A DNA stretch of 64,000 nt from Idiomarina piscisalsi (lineage in GTDB: Bacteria > Pseudomonadota > Gammaproteobacteria > Enterobacterales > Alteromonadaceae). The translations under genes and the position numbers were made by a program. Positions 52,969-62,451 of this stretch are shown here, in pieces. Each line of letters begins with the position of its first letter. The first letter of the stretch is position 1. The DNA is taken from the NCBI RefSeq assembly GCF_002211765.1, contig NZ_CP022133.1, positions 1,612,001 through 1,676,000 on the forward strand, written 5' to 3'. Below the pieces are notes generated by a model. That model had not been told where the DNA came from and ran no database searches. It worked only from the letters and a program-made list of their open reading frames with translations.

Positions 52969-54864
52969 ATGCGTCAGCGCACAACCATACGTGATCACGA
53001 AGCCGAATCAGCTATTTTTGCCCGCCGTGCGATGGTCGCTATCGTTATTGTTGTGGCTGTATTCGTATTGCTGGCATCCAATATGTTCCACTTACAAGTA
53101 AGTGAACATAACGAACTGCAAACCCGTTCAAACGACAACCGAATTAAGCTTGTTCCTTTAGCCCCTAACCGAGGACTGATTTACGATCGTAACGGCGTTT
53201 TATTAGCTGAAAACAAGCCTATTTACAGTATTGATGTTACCCCGGAAGAAGTACCTGACTTAGACGCAACCCTGACATCCCTCCAGAGTTTGCTAGGGTT
53301 CCCCGATGAGACTCTTGAGCAATTTGAACAAAACTTAAAAAGCCAACGACGCTTTAACAATGTTCCATTACTCGACAATGTGAATGAAAAAGAACTTGCT
53401 ACATTCGCAGCACATCAACATAAATTCCCTGGGGTAAGCCTTGAAGCACGCCTTATCCGCAGCTATCCCTATGCAGATTTACTAACCCACGCTGTCGGCT
53501 ACGTTGCCAAAATTAACCAACAGGACGTCAATCGCCTTAAAGAACAAGGCGAACTTGCTAATTACGCAGCCAGTCGCACCATCGGTAAACTAGGCATTGA
53601 AAAGTATTACGAAAAGCAGCTTCACGGCACTGTCGGTTATCAAAGTGTTGAGGTGAATAACCGGGGGCGTGCCGTTCGAACGCTAAGTATTGAAGCGCCT
53701 GAACCTGGAGTGGACGTGATTCTCGAGCTTGATATTGAACTCCAGAAAAAGGCCGTTGAGCTGCTTGGGGAAAGCCGAGGCTCAATTATTCTTATGGATA
53801 ACGATACGGGTGCTATTCTTGCTATGGCAAGTACCCCAAGCTATAACCCGAACTGGTTTGTAAACGGTATCTCAGTCAAGCAGTATCGCTCCTTATTGAA
53901 TTCTAAAGACAGTCCCCTGCTCAACCGGGCAACTCAGGGCGCTTATCCGCCCGCTTCAACCGTTAAGCCGCAGATTGCACTCCTCGGTCTTGAAGACGGT
54001 ACCATTACTAAAGATACCCGTATTTGGGACCCTGGCTGGTTCGAAATTAAAGGCGTAGACAGACGTTACCGCGATTGGCTTGCCTGGGGGCATGGATGGG
54101 TCGATGTGACCAGTGCGATAACCGAAAGCTGTGACACATTTTACTACGACATGTCGCTCAAGCTCGGTATCGATAAAATATCTGACTTTATGACAAAGTT
54201 TGGGTTTGGTGAAATCACAGGCATCGATATACACGAAGAAGTCCCCGCACTCATGCCGTCCCGAGGTTGGAAACGGGCCCGATTTGGCCAACCTTGGTAC
54301 GCTGGTGAGACGTTATCGGTAGGTATTGGACAAAGTTATTGGACAGCGACCCCCATTCAACTGACCGTCGCCACCGCCATTGTGGCGAATGAAGGAAAAC
54401 ATGTTATTCCTCGACTACTTCGCGGTACTTTAGATGAGGAACAAGTATCAGAAGCGCTAATTACTTATAACCGTCCCGTAAAAATTGAAAAAACGGCACA
54501 CTGGCAAGTTATTAAAGACGCAATGAAGAAAGTGAACATGAGTGACACCGGCACGGCACGTTCAGCATTTAGAGACGCTGAATACAGTTCAGCCGGTAAA
54601 ACAGGTACGGCGCAAGTTCGAAGCCTTGGCGAGGACGAAGAGTACAATGCGGAAGAAATTGCAGAGCGCTACCGCGATAACGCTATGTACGTTGGTTATG
54701 CACCGGCAACAGACCCAAAAGTCACTATCGTTGTTGCTATTGAGAACTCACTCGGCGGTGGTGGCAGCGTGGCAGCTCCTGTTGCTCGCAAAATGCTTGA
54801 TGCATGGCATTCGCGTTACATGATAAAGGATAACCAGCAGGTGAAAGACAATGCTGACAACTGA
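52969..54864 (+). CDS. mrdA: Penicillin-binding protein 2 (transpeptidase)
   Basis: PBP2 cross-links peptidoglycan in the elongasome with RodA. The 631-residue protein has one N-terminal membrane span (about 22-42), the dimerisation domain (APNRGLIYDRNGVLLAENKP) and the transpeptidase domain with SxxK in PPASTVKPQ (Ser about 327), SESCD and KTGTAQVRS. It overlaps mrdB by 14 bases. Confidence 0.96.
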   Translation: MRQRTTIRDHEAESAIFARRAMVAIVIVVAVFVLLASNMFHLQVSEHNELQTRSNDNRIKLVPLAPNRGLIYDRNGVLLAENKPIYSIDVTPEEVPDLDATLTSLQSLLGFPDETLEQFEQNLKSQRRFNNVPLLDNVNEKELATFAAHQHKFPGVSLEARLIRSYPYADLLTHAVGYVAKINQQDVNRLKEQGELANYAASRTIGKLGIEKYYEKQLHGTVGYQSVEVNNRGRAVRTLSIEAPEPGVDVILELDIELQKKAVELLGESRGSIILMDNDTGAILAMASTPSYNPNWFVNGISVKQYRSLLNSKDSPLLNRATQGAYPPASTVKPQIALLGLEDGTITKDTRIWDPGWFEIKGVDRRYRDWLAWGHGWVDVTSAITESCDTFYYDMSLKLGIDKISDFMTKFGFGEITGIDIHEEVPALMPSRGWKRARFGQPWYAGETLSVGIGQSYWTATPIQLTVATAIVANEGKHVIPRLLRGTLDEEQVSEALITYNRPVKIEKTAHWQVIKDAMKKVNMSDTGTARSAFRDAEYSSAGKTGTAQVRSLGEDEEYNAEEIAERYRDNAMYVGYAPATDPKVTIVVAIENSLGGGGSVAAPVARKMLDAWHSRYMIKDNQQVKDNADN

Positions 54865-55966
54865 AGAACGACAGCGAAACCCGCTACTAAAAAAAATTCA
54901 TATTGACGGACCTTTATTTTTGGCCCTTATTACGCTTTCTGTTGTCAGTTTATTCGTGGTTTTTAGCGCATCGGGTCAAGATATAGCGATGATGCAGCGT
55001 CAGTCAGTTCGAATTTTAGCGTCCTTTGTCGTGCTGTTTATTCTTGCACAAGTTCCACCACGGGCATTGAGCCGACTTGCCGTTCCGCTATTTCTTATGG
55101 CAGTGCTACTGCTGGTGGCCGTTCTTGCTTTTGGCGAAATGGGTAAAGGCGCACAACGCTGGCTCGATATTGGTCCCATAACGATACAGCCATCTGAAAT
55201 AATGAAGCTTGCTATGCCACTCATGTTGGCTTGGTATATGGACAGACGACAAATTCCTCCCACATTAACTCACCTTTTTGGCGGCCTGCTTCTTGTGTTG
55301 ATACCCACATTACTAATAGCGAAGCAGCCCGATTTAGGAACTTCATTGATTGTTGCCAGTGCCGGATTGTTTGTTATTTTTCTAGCAGGTCTCAGTTGGC
55401 GACTGGTCATGACCGCCGCTGTAGCGGCCGCCGCCTTTGCACCCGTACTTTGGTTTTATCTCATGCACGACTATCAACGAGAGCGTGTACTGACCTTTTT
55501 AAACCCAGAGAGAGACCCACTTGGTAGCGGCTACCACATTATTCAATCACAAATAGCCATAGGCTCGGGTGGTATTGATGGCAAAGGCTGGTTGCAGGGG
55601 ACTCAGTCACAACTTGAGTTTCTGCCTGAACGGCACACCGATTTTATCTTTTCGGTATTTAGCGAGGAATTCGGTCTTACCGGTGTTGTGTTGCTTCTGG
55701 CTTTATACGGTTTTGTGATTTTGCGCGGCCTTATCCTTGCCATGCGCGCTCAGGATATTTTCAGTAAGTTGCTCGCCGGCTCTATAACGCTGACCTTCTT
55801 TGTGTATGTTTTTGTAAATATTGGTATGGTTTCAGGACTCTTACCTGTTGTTGGGGTACCATTACCTTTAATTAGTTACGGTGGCACCTCAATGGTGACG
55901 TTGATGGCAGGTTTTGGCATATTAATGTCGATAGCGACTCACCACAGGCTCATTATAAACAATTAA
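54851..55966 (+). CDS. mrdB: Rod-shape protein RodA (SEDS glycosyltransferase)
   Basis: RodA polymerises glycan strands for cell elongation with PBP2. The 371-residue protein has about ten membrane spans and the SEDS features GKGAQRWLDIGPITIQPSEIMKLAMPL and LPLISYGGTSMVTLMAGFGI. Its start lies inside mrdA, so both elongasome partners are coupled. Confidence 0.96.
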   Translation: MLTTEERQRNPLLKKIHIDGPLFLALITLSVVSLFVVFSASGQDIAMMQRQSVRILASFVVLFILAQVPPRALSRLAVPLFLMAVLLLVAVLAFGEMGKGAQRWLDIGPITIQPSEIMKLAMPLMLAWYMDRRQIPPTLTHLFGGLLLVLIPTLLIAKQPDLGTSLIVASAGLFVIFLAGLSWRLVMTAAVAAAAFAPVLWFYLMHDYQRERVLTFLNPERDPLGSGYHIIQSQIAIGSGGIDGKGWLQGTQSQLEFLPERHTDFIFSVFSEEFGLTGVVLLLALYGFVILRGLILAMRAQDIFSKLLAGSITLTFFVYVFVNIGMVSGLLPVVGVPLPLISYGGTSMVTLMAGFGILMSIATHHRLIINN

Positions 55967-55980
55967 AAAAGAGGCTGGTT

Positions 55981-56946
55981 ATGCGTTTATTAGCAGGCAT
56001 TACACTATCTATTTTCAGTTTTGGTCTGGCAGCACAGGACAATATACCAAGTGTTGATGAGTTTATTGAGCAGCAAGTTCAGCAGCATAACCTTGACAGA
56101 GAGCAATTGAATAAGTGGTTAAGCAAGGCCAAGGTTAACAACGAAGTCCTTGAAGCAATACAGCGCCCTTGGGAAGCCAAACCCTGGTATCAGTACTATC
56201 CAATCTTTTTAACTGAGAAACGCCTAAAAGCCGGTTTAAAGTTTTGGGAAGAGCACGAAGCCACACTCGAAAAAGCAGAGCAAGAGTACGGTGTTCCGGC
56301 TCAGATCATTGTCGCAATTATTGGAGTAGAAACCTTTTATGGTAACTATATGGGAAAATATTCCATATTGGATTCACTTTATACTTTAGGTTTCCATTAC
56401 CCCCCCCGCGCTAAATTCTTTCGTTCTGAGCTTTCAGAGTTCTTTCAGTTAGCTTCTGAAGAGGATTGGGATATTAATTCAGCGAAAGGCTCCTATGCAG
56501 GAGCTATGGGTTACGGACAGTTCATTTCATCCAGTTATCGTCATTATGCCGTCGACTTTGACGGTGATGGTGAGCGCAACCTGTTAACCAACCCGGTCGA
56601 TGCCATTGGCAGTGTCGCCAATTACTTCGCAAAACATAAATGGCAAGCGGGACAGCCTGTTGCTCAATCGCTGAACCATAGTGAGAACTGGTCAAAAGTG
56701 ATTAGTAAGGGCATGAAGCCCAATACCACGCGTCAAGCACTGAAAAATCAAGGGTTTGATTTACCCAATAACGAAACCGTGACACCGGACACCAAGGTTC
56801 GGGTCTTTGAGTTTGAAACTGAAAATGCTGCAGAATACTGGTTGGGCTACAATAATTTTTACGTGATTACGCGCTATAACCACAGCCCACTCTACGCCAT
56901 GGCGGTTTACCAATTCAGTGAGCAATTGAAAAATGCGCGCCGCTAG
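55981..56946 (+). CDS. mltB: Lytic murein transglycosylase B (MltB family)
   Basis: This enzyme cleaves glycan strands with 1,6-anhydro ends. The 321-residue protein has a signal peptide (RLLAGITLSIFSFGLAAQDN) without a lipobox, so it is likely soluble in the periplasm, unlike E. coli MltB. The catalytic glutamate is in AIIGVETFYGNYMGKYS (about residue 118), with GAMGYGQFISSSYRHYAVDFDGDGE following. Placed between mrdB and rlpA, which adds a wall hydrolase to the elongasome run. Confidence 0.93.
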   Translation: MRLLAGITLSIFSFGLAAQDNIPSVDEFIEQQVQQHNLDREQLNKWLSKAKVNNEVLEAIQRPWEAKPWYQYYPIFLTEKRLKAGLKFWEEHEATLEKAEQEYGVPAQIIVAIIGVETFYGNYMGKYSILDSLYTLGFHYPPRAKFFRSELSEFFQLASEEDWDINSAKGSYAGAMGYGQFISSSYRHYAVDFDGDGERNLLTNPVDAIGSVANYFAKHKWQAGQPVAQSLNHSENWSKVISKGMKPNTTRQALKNQGFDLPNNETVTPDTKVRVFEFETENAAEYWLGYNNFYVITRYNHSPLYAMAVYQFSEQLKNARR

Positions 56947-57754
56947 CCTGCTCTATTTCTCGTTAATCACTGTTCTGGTTGTTGGTTGCAGTTCTGATCC
57001 CTCAGGAAGGTACAGCCAACATCACGATAGCGCGCCGACTCGCTTACCAACTCAGGCAGAGTTAAGAAATGCGGTTCCGGTTCCCGAGCCGCATAGTCCT
57101 CAGGGCAACCGCGACTATGAAGTTTTTGGTAAACAATATGAGGTTATGGAGCAAGCCGACGGTTATGTCGAAGAGGGGTATGCCTCATGGTACGGCAATA
57201 AATTTCATGGCCATCTTACCTCGAATGGCGAGTACTATGACATGTACAGTATGACAGCTGCTCATACTCGACTGCCCTTACCCACTTATGTAAAAGTCAC
57301 TAACCTAAGCAATGAACGAAGCGTTATCGTAAGAGTCAATGACCGCGGCCCCTTCCACCCCGAACGCATTATTGATCTTTCTTTTGCCGCCGCTTATAAG
57401 CTTGATATGCTGGATTCTGGAACCGCTCATGTCCGGGTCGAAGCGATAAACCTGAAAACACCGTTAGCCAGTGCCGGTGAGCAACCAGCAACGAGTTCTT
57501 ACCATATTCAATTAGTGGCATCGTCCGATAAGCAACGTTTGTCGCAAATAAAAGACCAATTACCGACAACGCTTAAAGAAATTGCAACTACCGAACAAAA
57601 TGATGGTCTATACAAACTAGTATTAGGGCCTGTTCCGGAACACGAAAGTCACAACCTACTCGAACAAGTAAGAGCCAGTGGTTACCCTAAAGCCTTTCGT
57701 GTAAAAGCAACGCAAAACACTACGGCTGCGCCTGACGGGACAGCGCAGAACTGA
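56933..57754 (+). CDS. rlpA: RlpA, septal-ring lytic transglycosylase lipoprotein
   Basis: This is a 273-residue lipoprotein (lipobox VVGCSSD). A double-psi beta barrel (about 78-175) has GYASWYGNKFHGHLTSNGE and VIVRVNDRGPFHPERIIDLS, and a C-terminal SPOR domain (about 190-265, SYHIQLVASSDKQRL) that targets denuded glycan at division sites. It overlaps mltB by 14 bases. Confidence 0.94.
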   Translation: MRAASLLYFSLITVLVVGCSSDPSGRYSQHHDSAPTRLPTQAELRNAVPVPEPHSPQGNRDYEVFGKQYEVMEQADGYVEEGYASWYGNKFHGHLTSNGEYYDMYSMTAAHTRLPLPTYVKVTNLSNERSVIVRVNDRGPFHPERIIDLSFAAAYKLDMLDSGTAHVRVEAINLKTPLASAGEQPATSSYHIQLVASSDKQRLSQIKDQLPTTLKEIATTEQNDGLYKLVLGPVPEHESHNLLEQVRASGYPKAFRVKATQNTTAAPDGTAQN

Positions 57755-57822
57755 TATAATCCGGCGCTAAATTAAAACTCGCGTTTTACATGTTGTTTCA
57801 CCTGACTAAAAAGATAATTCCA

Positions 57823-58983
57823 ATGAAAAAAATCTGTCGTTTTTTTGCCATCGTTGCCATTACCTTTAGTACTGCAAGCGTAGCAGCAGCTCAATCTCTG
57901 GTGCCTAGCGCACCATCCGTTAATGCGAAAGCTTACATCTTGATTGACCACACAACCGGTAAAGTGCTGGCTCAAGAAAATGCAGACGAAAGCTTACCAC
58001 CTGCAAGTCTGACTAAAATGATGACAAGTTACATTATTGGAAAAGAAATTCTTGCCGGCCGAATTTCACCAAGTGATCAAGTCACCATTAGTGAGAATGC
58101 CTGGGCTAAGAACTTTCCTGAGTCATCAAAGATGTTTATCGAAGTTGGCAAACAAGTGCCTGTCGAAAAGCTGAACAAAGGTATTATCATCTCTTCAGGT
58201 AACGACGCCTGTGTGGCCATGGCTGAACATATCGCCGGTAGTGAGGACGCCTTCGCTGACCTCATGAACAACTACGCGCAACAACTTGGCATGTCAAGCA
58301 GCCACTTCGCAAACAGCCATGGGCTGCCAGATCCAGAGCAGTACGTATCGGCACGTGATATGGCAACTTTGGCCAGCGCGTTGATTAATGAAACGCCAGA
58401 AGAGTACGAGTTATACGCGCAAAAATCCTTTACCTATAACAACATTAAGCAGTACAACCGCAACTCGTTGTTGTGGGACAGAAGTTTAAATGTCGACGGC
58501 ATTAAAACTGGGCATACAAATGAAGCCGGTTACAGCCTGGTTTCTTCTGCTGTAGAAGACGGCACTCGTCTCATTGCGGTCGTTATGGGAACGAACAGCG
58601 AACAAGCACGCAAAGTAGAAAGTAAAAAGCTACTTAACTACGGTTTCCGTTACTACGAGACAGTAAAAGCCTATGAAGCCGGTGAAAGCTTTGTGGCGCA
58701 CCGCATTTGGGGTGGCGACATCGACGAAGTAGCGTTAGGTATCAGCGAGGATGTTGTTGTCACTTTGCCTCGCGGTCAAAAAGATGATTTAAACGCAAAT
58801 TTCGAATTAGACCAGAAGCTACAAGCACCACTAAGTAAGGGGCAAAAAGTAGGCACCGTATATTTACAGCTTAATGGCGAAGATGTTGCATCATTCCCGT
58901 TAGTTACCTTACAAGCTGTTGAGGAAGGCGGCTTTTTCAAAAAAATCATGGACTATATTAAGCAACAGTTTAGTGAAGAATAA
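57823..58983 (+). CDS. dacA: D-alanyl-D-alanine carboxypeptidase (PBP5 type)
   Basis: DacA trims the pentapeptide of peptidoglycan. From the ATG at 57823 the product of 386 residues has a signal peptide (KKICRFFAIVAITFSTASVAAA). The active-site SxxK is in PPASLTKMMTSYI, SxN in ISSGNDACVAMAEH and KTG in GIKTGHTNEAGYS, and an amphipathic C-terminal anchor (FFKKIMDYIKQQFSEE) follows. A longer frame to 57790 is possible but would spoil the signal peptide. Confidence 0.95.
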   Translation: MKKICRFFAIVAITFSTASVAAAQSLVPSAPSVNAKAYILIDHTTGKVLAQENADESLPPASLTKMMTSYIIGKEILAGRISPSDQVTISENAWAKNFPESSKMFIEVGKQVPVEKLNKGIIISSGNDACVAMAEHIAGSEDAFADLMNNYAQQLGMSSSHFANSHGLPDPEQYVSARDMATLASALINETPEEYELYAQKSFTYNNIKQYNRNSLLWDRSLNVDGIKTGHTNEAGYSLVSSAVEDGTRLIAVVMGTNSEQARKVESKKLLNYGFRYYETVKAYEAGESFVAHRIWGGDIDEVALGISEDVVVTLPRGQKDDLNANFELDQKLQAPLSKGQKVGTVYLQLNGEDVASFPLVTLQAVEEGGFFKKIMDYIKQQFSEE

Positions 58984-58994
58984 AGGTTTAAGTC

Positions 58995-59261
58995 ATGCAA
59001 AAAACGCGCTTTGATAAACTGGTAGACTTTCCGACGCGCTTCACGTTTAAAGTGATGGGCGTCGCGACTGAGAGTTTACCTGATCAAGTAGTAGCCGTAC
59101 TCCAGGAGCATGCTCCCGGGGATTATACACCGTCCATTAAGCCAAGTAGCAAAGGAAACTATCATTCAGTGTCTGTATCGGTTCGAGTGGAAAGTCAGGA
59201 GCACATAGAAATATTGTACCGTTCGCTTTCCGATATTGATGACGTTCGTTACGTACTTTGA
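58995..59261 (+). CDS. ybeD: YbeD family protein (DUF493)
   Basis: This 88-residue ACT-like protein has FPTRFTFKVMGVATESLPDQVVAVLQEHAPG and ends DDVRYVL, as in YbeD. The function is unknown. It lies between dacA and lipB as in E. coli, which points to a role tied to lipoylation or wall metabolism, without proof. Confidence 0.93.
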   Translation: MQKTRFDKLVDFPTRFTFKVMGVATESLPDQVVAVLQEHAPGDYTPSIKPSSKGNYHSVSVSVRVESQEHIEILYRSLSDIDDVRYVL

Positions 59262-59305
59262 TGTAACGACTAGCCGTAGGGCTTTGCAAACGTTATAATT
59301 GCGGC

Positions 59306-59971
59306 ATGAATGACACTCTTATCATACGCACACTTGGCAGGCAGCCATACGAACCTGTATGGCACGCCATGCAGGCGTTTACGAACCAACGTGACGAAAC
59401 CACCGCTGATGAACTCTGGGTGGTTGAACACGATCCTGTCTTTACCCAAGGGCAAGCAGGTAAAGAAGAGCACCTCCTTGCCCCGGGAGACATTCCCGTA
59501 ATACAAGTTGATCGCGGTGGTCAGGTCACGTATCACGGCCCTGGTCAGGTCGTTATATACTTTCTACTGGATATTCGACGTTTAAAATATGGCGTCAGAC
59601 AACTGGTCAACCGCATCGAGCAAACCATTGTCGATATGCTTGCTGACTATAACATAGAGGCAGCAGCGAGACGCGATGCGCCTGGCGTTTATGTCAGCGG
59701 TGACAAGGTGTGTTCATTAGGACTACGCATTCGCAAAGGCTGTTCATTCCATGGTCTCGCACTCAACGTTAATATGGATATGGAACCTTTTGCCCGCATA
59801 AACCCGTGTGGCTTAACCGGTATACAAATGGTCCAAACGAAAGATATGAATGGACCACAAAGTTTTGATGAAGCCGCAAATGCGGTTATCAAGCATTTCA
59901 CAGATGCGCTGTCATACAGCAACATTCTTCAACAAACAGGACTCGCTCAAGATTATGTCAAAGCCAGTTAG
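59306..59971 (+). CDS. lipB: Octanoyltransferase LipB
   Basis: LipB moves octanoyl from ACP to lipoyl domains. The 221-residue protein has [42 protein letters not shown] with the lysine, and the catalytic cysteine in RINPCGLTG. It overlaps the lipA start by 17 bases. Confidence 0.96.
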   Translation: MNDTLIIRTLGRQPYEPVWHAMQAFTNQRDETTADELWVVEHDPVFTQGQAGKEEHLLAPGDIPVIQVDRGGQVTYHGPGQVVIYFLLDIRRLKYGVRQLVNRIEQTIVDMLADYNIEAAARRDAPGVYVSGDKVCSLGLRIRKGCSFHGLALNVNMDMEPFARINPCGLTGIQMVQTKDMNGPQSFDEAANAVIKHFTDALSYSNILQQTGLAQDYVKAS

Positions 59972-60923
59972 AGTTGAACCTGGCGTCAAAATGCGCGACG
60001 CCGACAAAATGGCCCTCATACCCGTGCAGGTTATTCCAACCGAGCGCGACGAAATGCTGCGTAAACCATCATGGTTGAAAGTGAAACTTCCCTCTTCAAC
60101 CGAGCGAATTGACGAAATTAAGCAGGCGATGCGCAGTCACGGATTGCATTCTGTTTGTGAGGAAGCGTCGTGCCCTAATCTCCCGGAGTGCTTTAATCAC
60201 GGCACGGCCAGCTTCATGATCCTAGGCGACATCTGCACACGTCGATGCCCTTTCTGTGATGTTGCGCACGGTCGTCCATTACCTCCGGACTCCGAAGAAC
60301 CAGAGAAATTAGGTAAAACCATTCGCGACATGAAAGTGAAATACGTGGTTATCACGTCAGTTGACCGTGATGACTTACGCGATGGTGGTGCTCAACACTT
60401 TGCTGACTGCATTCGCGAAATTCGCCACCACTGTAATGGCGACATTCAAGTCGAGGTTTTAGTACCTGACTTTCGTGGTCGTATGCAAGTTGCTTTAGAC
60501 ATTTTAAAAGACGAAGCACCAGATGTGTTCAACCATAACCTGGAAACTGTGCCTCGCTTATATAAGGCAGCACGCCCGGGTGCGAATTACCAGTGGTCAC
60601 TTGATTTGCTGAAAAAGTATAAAGAAGCACGCCCTGACATTCGAACCAAATCAGGACTCATGGTTGGCTTGGGAGAAACCAAAGAAGAAATTCTTGAGGT
60701 GATGAAAGACTTACGAGCGCACGATGTTGATATGCTGACGATTGGACAGTATCTTCAGCCTAGCCGTCATCACCTACCAGTAGCGCGTTACGTGCACCCT
60801 GACGAATTTGAAGAACTGCGCGTAGCTGGCGAAGAAATGGGCTTTTCACACATCGCCAGTGGCCCGTTGGTCCGCTCGTCTTACCATGCCGATCTACAAG
60901 CGGCTGGTGAAACCGTTCGTTAA
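59955..60923 (+). CDS. lipA: Lipoyl synthase LipA
   Basis: This radical SAM enzyme inserts sulfur into the octanoyl group. From the ATG at 59955 the product of 322 residues has the auxiliary cluster motif [12 protein letters not shown], the radical SAM motif [15 protein letters not shown] and the C-terminal RSSYHAD serine ligand. An upstream frame start at 59850 would overlap lipB much more and is rejected. Confidence 0.97.
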   Translation: MSKPVRVEPGVKMRDADKMALIPVQVIPTERDEMLRKPSWLKVKLPSSTERIDEIKQAMRSHGLHSVCEEASCPNLPECFNHGTASFMILGDICTRRCPFCDVAHGRPLPPDSEEPEKLGKTIRDMKVKYVVITSVDRDDLRDGGAQHFADCIREIRHHCNGDIQVEVLVPDFRGRMQVALDILKDEAPDVFNHNLETVPRLYKAARPGANYQWSLDLLKKYKEARPDIRTKSGLMVGLGETKEEILEVMKDLRAHDVDMLTIGQYLQPSRHHLPVARYVHPDEFEELRVAGEEMGFSHIASGPLVRSSYHADLQAAGETVR

Positions 60924-60949
60924 AACATTAAAAGCAACAGGAGCGCTTT

Positions 60950-61342
60950 GTGAGCTTACTTATATGGTGTCTACTCATTGCCGGGCTGTTACCTATTTTA
61001 GCCAAGGCGCCTGTTGTTTACTTTCAAAACCGCGACAACGGCTACGACAATAAACACCCAAGAGCTCAGCAACAACGGCTTATCGGTCGCGGTGCACGCG
61101 CTGTTGCTGGCCATTATAACGCGTATGAAGCCTTTCCTTTATACGCAGTTGCGTTATTAGCGGCCATAGCAACAAACGCTGTAACAGAGCGTATTGAGTT
61201 TCTGGCTATCGCCTTTATCGTTTTACGAGTGCTCTACCATATTGCTTATTTAGCGAACTACGACAAACTGCGTTCTTTACTGTGGTTTATGGCGACTTTC
61301 TGTCCGGTGATTATACTGGCTCAATTAGCCGTTTCGCTTTGA
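60950..61342 (+). CDS. MAPEG family membrane protein
   Basis: This 130-residue protein has four membrane spans and the pattern of prokaryotic MAPEG proteins (RLIGRGARAVAGHYNAYEAFPLYAVALL, VLRVLYHIAYLANYDKLRSLLW). The family includes glutathione-dependent enzymes; activity here is unknown. The start is GTG at 60950 with CAGGAGCG upstream. It converges with the next gene with a 22-base overlap. Confidence 0.85.
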   Translation: MSLLIWCLLIAGLLPILAKAPVVYFQNRDNGYDNKHPRAQQQRLIGRGARAVAGHYNAYEAFPLYAVALLAAIATNAVTERIEFLAIAFIVLRVLYHIAYLANYDKLRSLLWFMATFCPVIILAQLAVSL

Positions 61343-62451
61343 GCCTCTATTAGCTCCAGATACACCTTTGGCCAGTATTCGGTTGCATGCTGTTCCATAG
61401 CGGTAGTTTCTTTAACCGGCTTCCAGGCTTGAAAGCCCTCTTCAGCATTACATGTATCCGCTTTAAATAGCCCCACTTTATGCTTGCTTGCATCGGAGCC
61501 CAACACCCAGTATTGGCCGGTATGCTGAGCAATGTCTTTCCAGGAGCTTAGACTATTTTGCCAGGGAAGGCGTTGATATAAGGCTTTGATATCGCTCTCT
61601 GATACACCTTGCTCAGTCGAATCGGTTACTACGACATTAAGACTTTTATGTTGATAAAGCCCCTGGCAAAATCTTTTCGCCAAAACGCCTGACATGGGGT
61701 ACTCGTCAGCTAATCCCAACCAATGAGCAATCTCATGCTGAATGACGGCGCGCGAGCTATGCTCCGTTAATACTATTTGACGGCTGGAAGCACTGGCAAT
61801 CCCCGAATCAGCAAGAATGATTTGATAATCGGCTTGCTCACCCGAATTGCACTCTGCACGGTCTCTCTCCCCCTTAAGCGTGCATTCAAGCGCCCCGTCG
61901 ACCACCCAGCGAGAACACCAGTTAAGCTCAAATTCACTGTTGTCCAATGCGCTCAAGACTCTGAGGTACTCTGATTTTTGAGCGTCGCTGTGACCAATGA
62001 CAGCCAAAGTGCTATCACACTGTCCATGGCTTTCAAAAGAGTTCAGCAAGCTGCGTTGCTTATCAAGCCAAGTCGTTTGCTTCTGCTCCCAACGAGTCAA
62101 CCAGCTTGCCAAAGAGAATCTTGCACTGTTAAGCTCGCGCTTTGCGACTGCATTTATCGCTGATGGTATTTCTGCTTTTGCAGCTAACGACAGCCATTCA
62201 TCCGTCTGTTGAGGAAAGTATGCCATTAACTGGTGAATGGCTTTTACACTCCCCTTCTGAGCCGCTCTTTCCCACCAGTAATAAGCGTTTGTTTTATTAC
62301 CTTGCTGCCAGTATGCGTTGGCTAGCATGTGTTGTTCATGAATGTTACCGCTGACCGCATTTCTATAGCGTTCCTGACCCTCAGTGAGGTATTGGTGACT
62401 GATATAACCAAACACCAAAAGCAGAATAACGGCGAGTGAATTTTTTATCAT
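61321..62451 (-). CDS. Putative membrane-anchored zinc metallopeptidase with Sel1-like repeats
   Basis: This 376-residue protein begins with one membrane span (SLAVILLLVFGYISHQYL). It continues with Sel1/TPR-like helical repeats (about 35-105, MLANAYWQQGNKTNAYYWWERAAQKG) and has HEIAHWLGLADEYP at residues 239-252. This is an HExxH zinc motif in a metzincin-like setting, with aspartate/glutamate after it. Several cysteines suggest periplasmic folding. I do not recognise the exact family. It overlaps nlpI by 4 bases and is thus coupled to it; NlpI is an adaptor for periplasmic proteases, so a link is possible. Confidence 0.7.
   Translation of the reverse strand: MIKNSLAVILLLVFGYISHQYLTEGQERYRNAVSGNIHEQHMLANAYWQQGNKTNAYYWWERAAQKGSVKAIHQLMAYFPQQTDEWLSLAAKAEIPSAINAVAKRELNSARFSLASWLTRWEQKQTTWLDKQRSLLNSFESHGQCDSTLAVIGHSDAQKSEYLRVLSALDNSEFELNWCSRWVVDGALECTLKGERDRAECNSGEQADYQIILADSGIASASSRQIVLTEHSSRAVIQHEIAHWLGLADEYPMSGVLAKRFCQGLYQHKSLNVVVTDSTEQGVSESDIKALYQRLPWQNSLSSWKDIAQHTGQYWVLGSDASKHKVGLFKADTCNAEEGFQAWKPVKETTAMEQHATEYWPKVYLELIEAQSETAN

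Noticed and set aside
59850..59954. Upstream start of lipA at 59850
   Set aside because: It adds 35 residues that are a frame-shifted reading of the lipB end; the family begins near [18 protein letters not shown].
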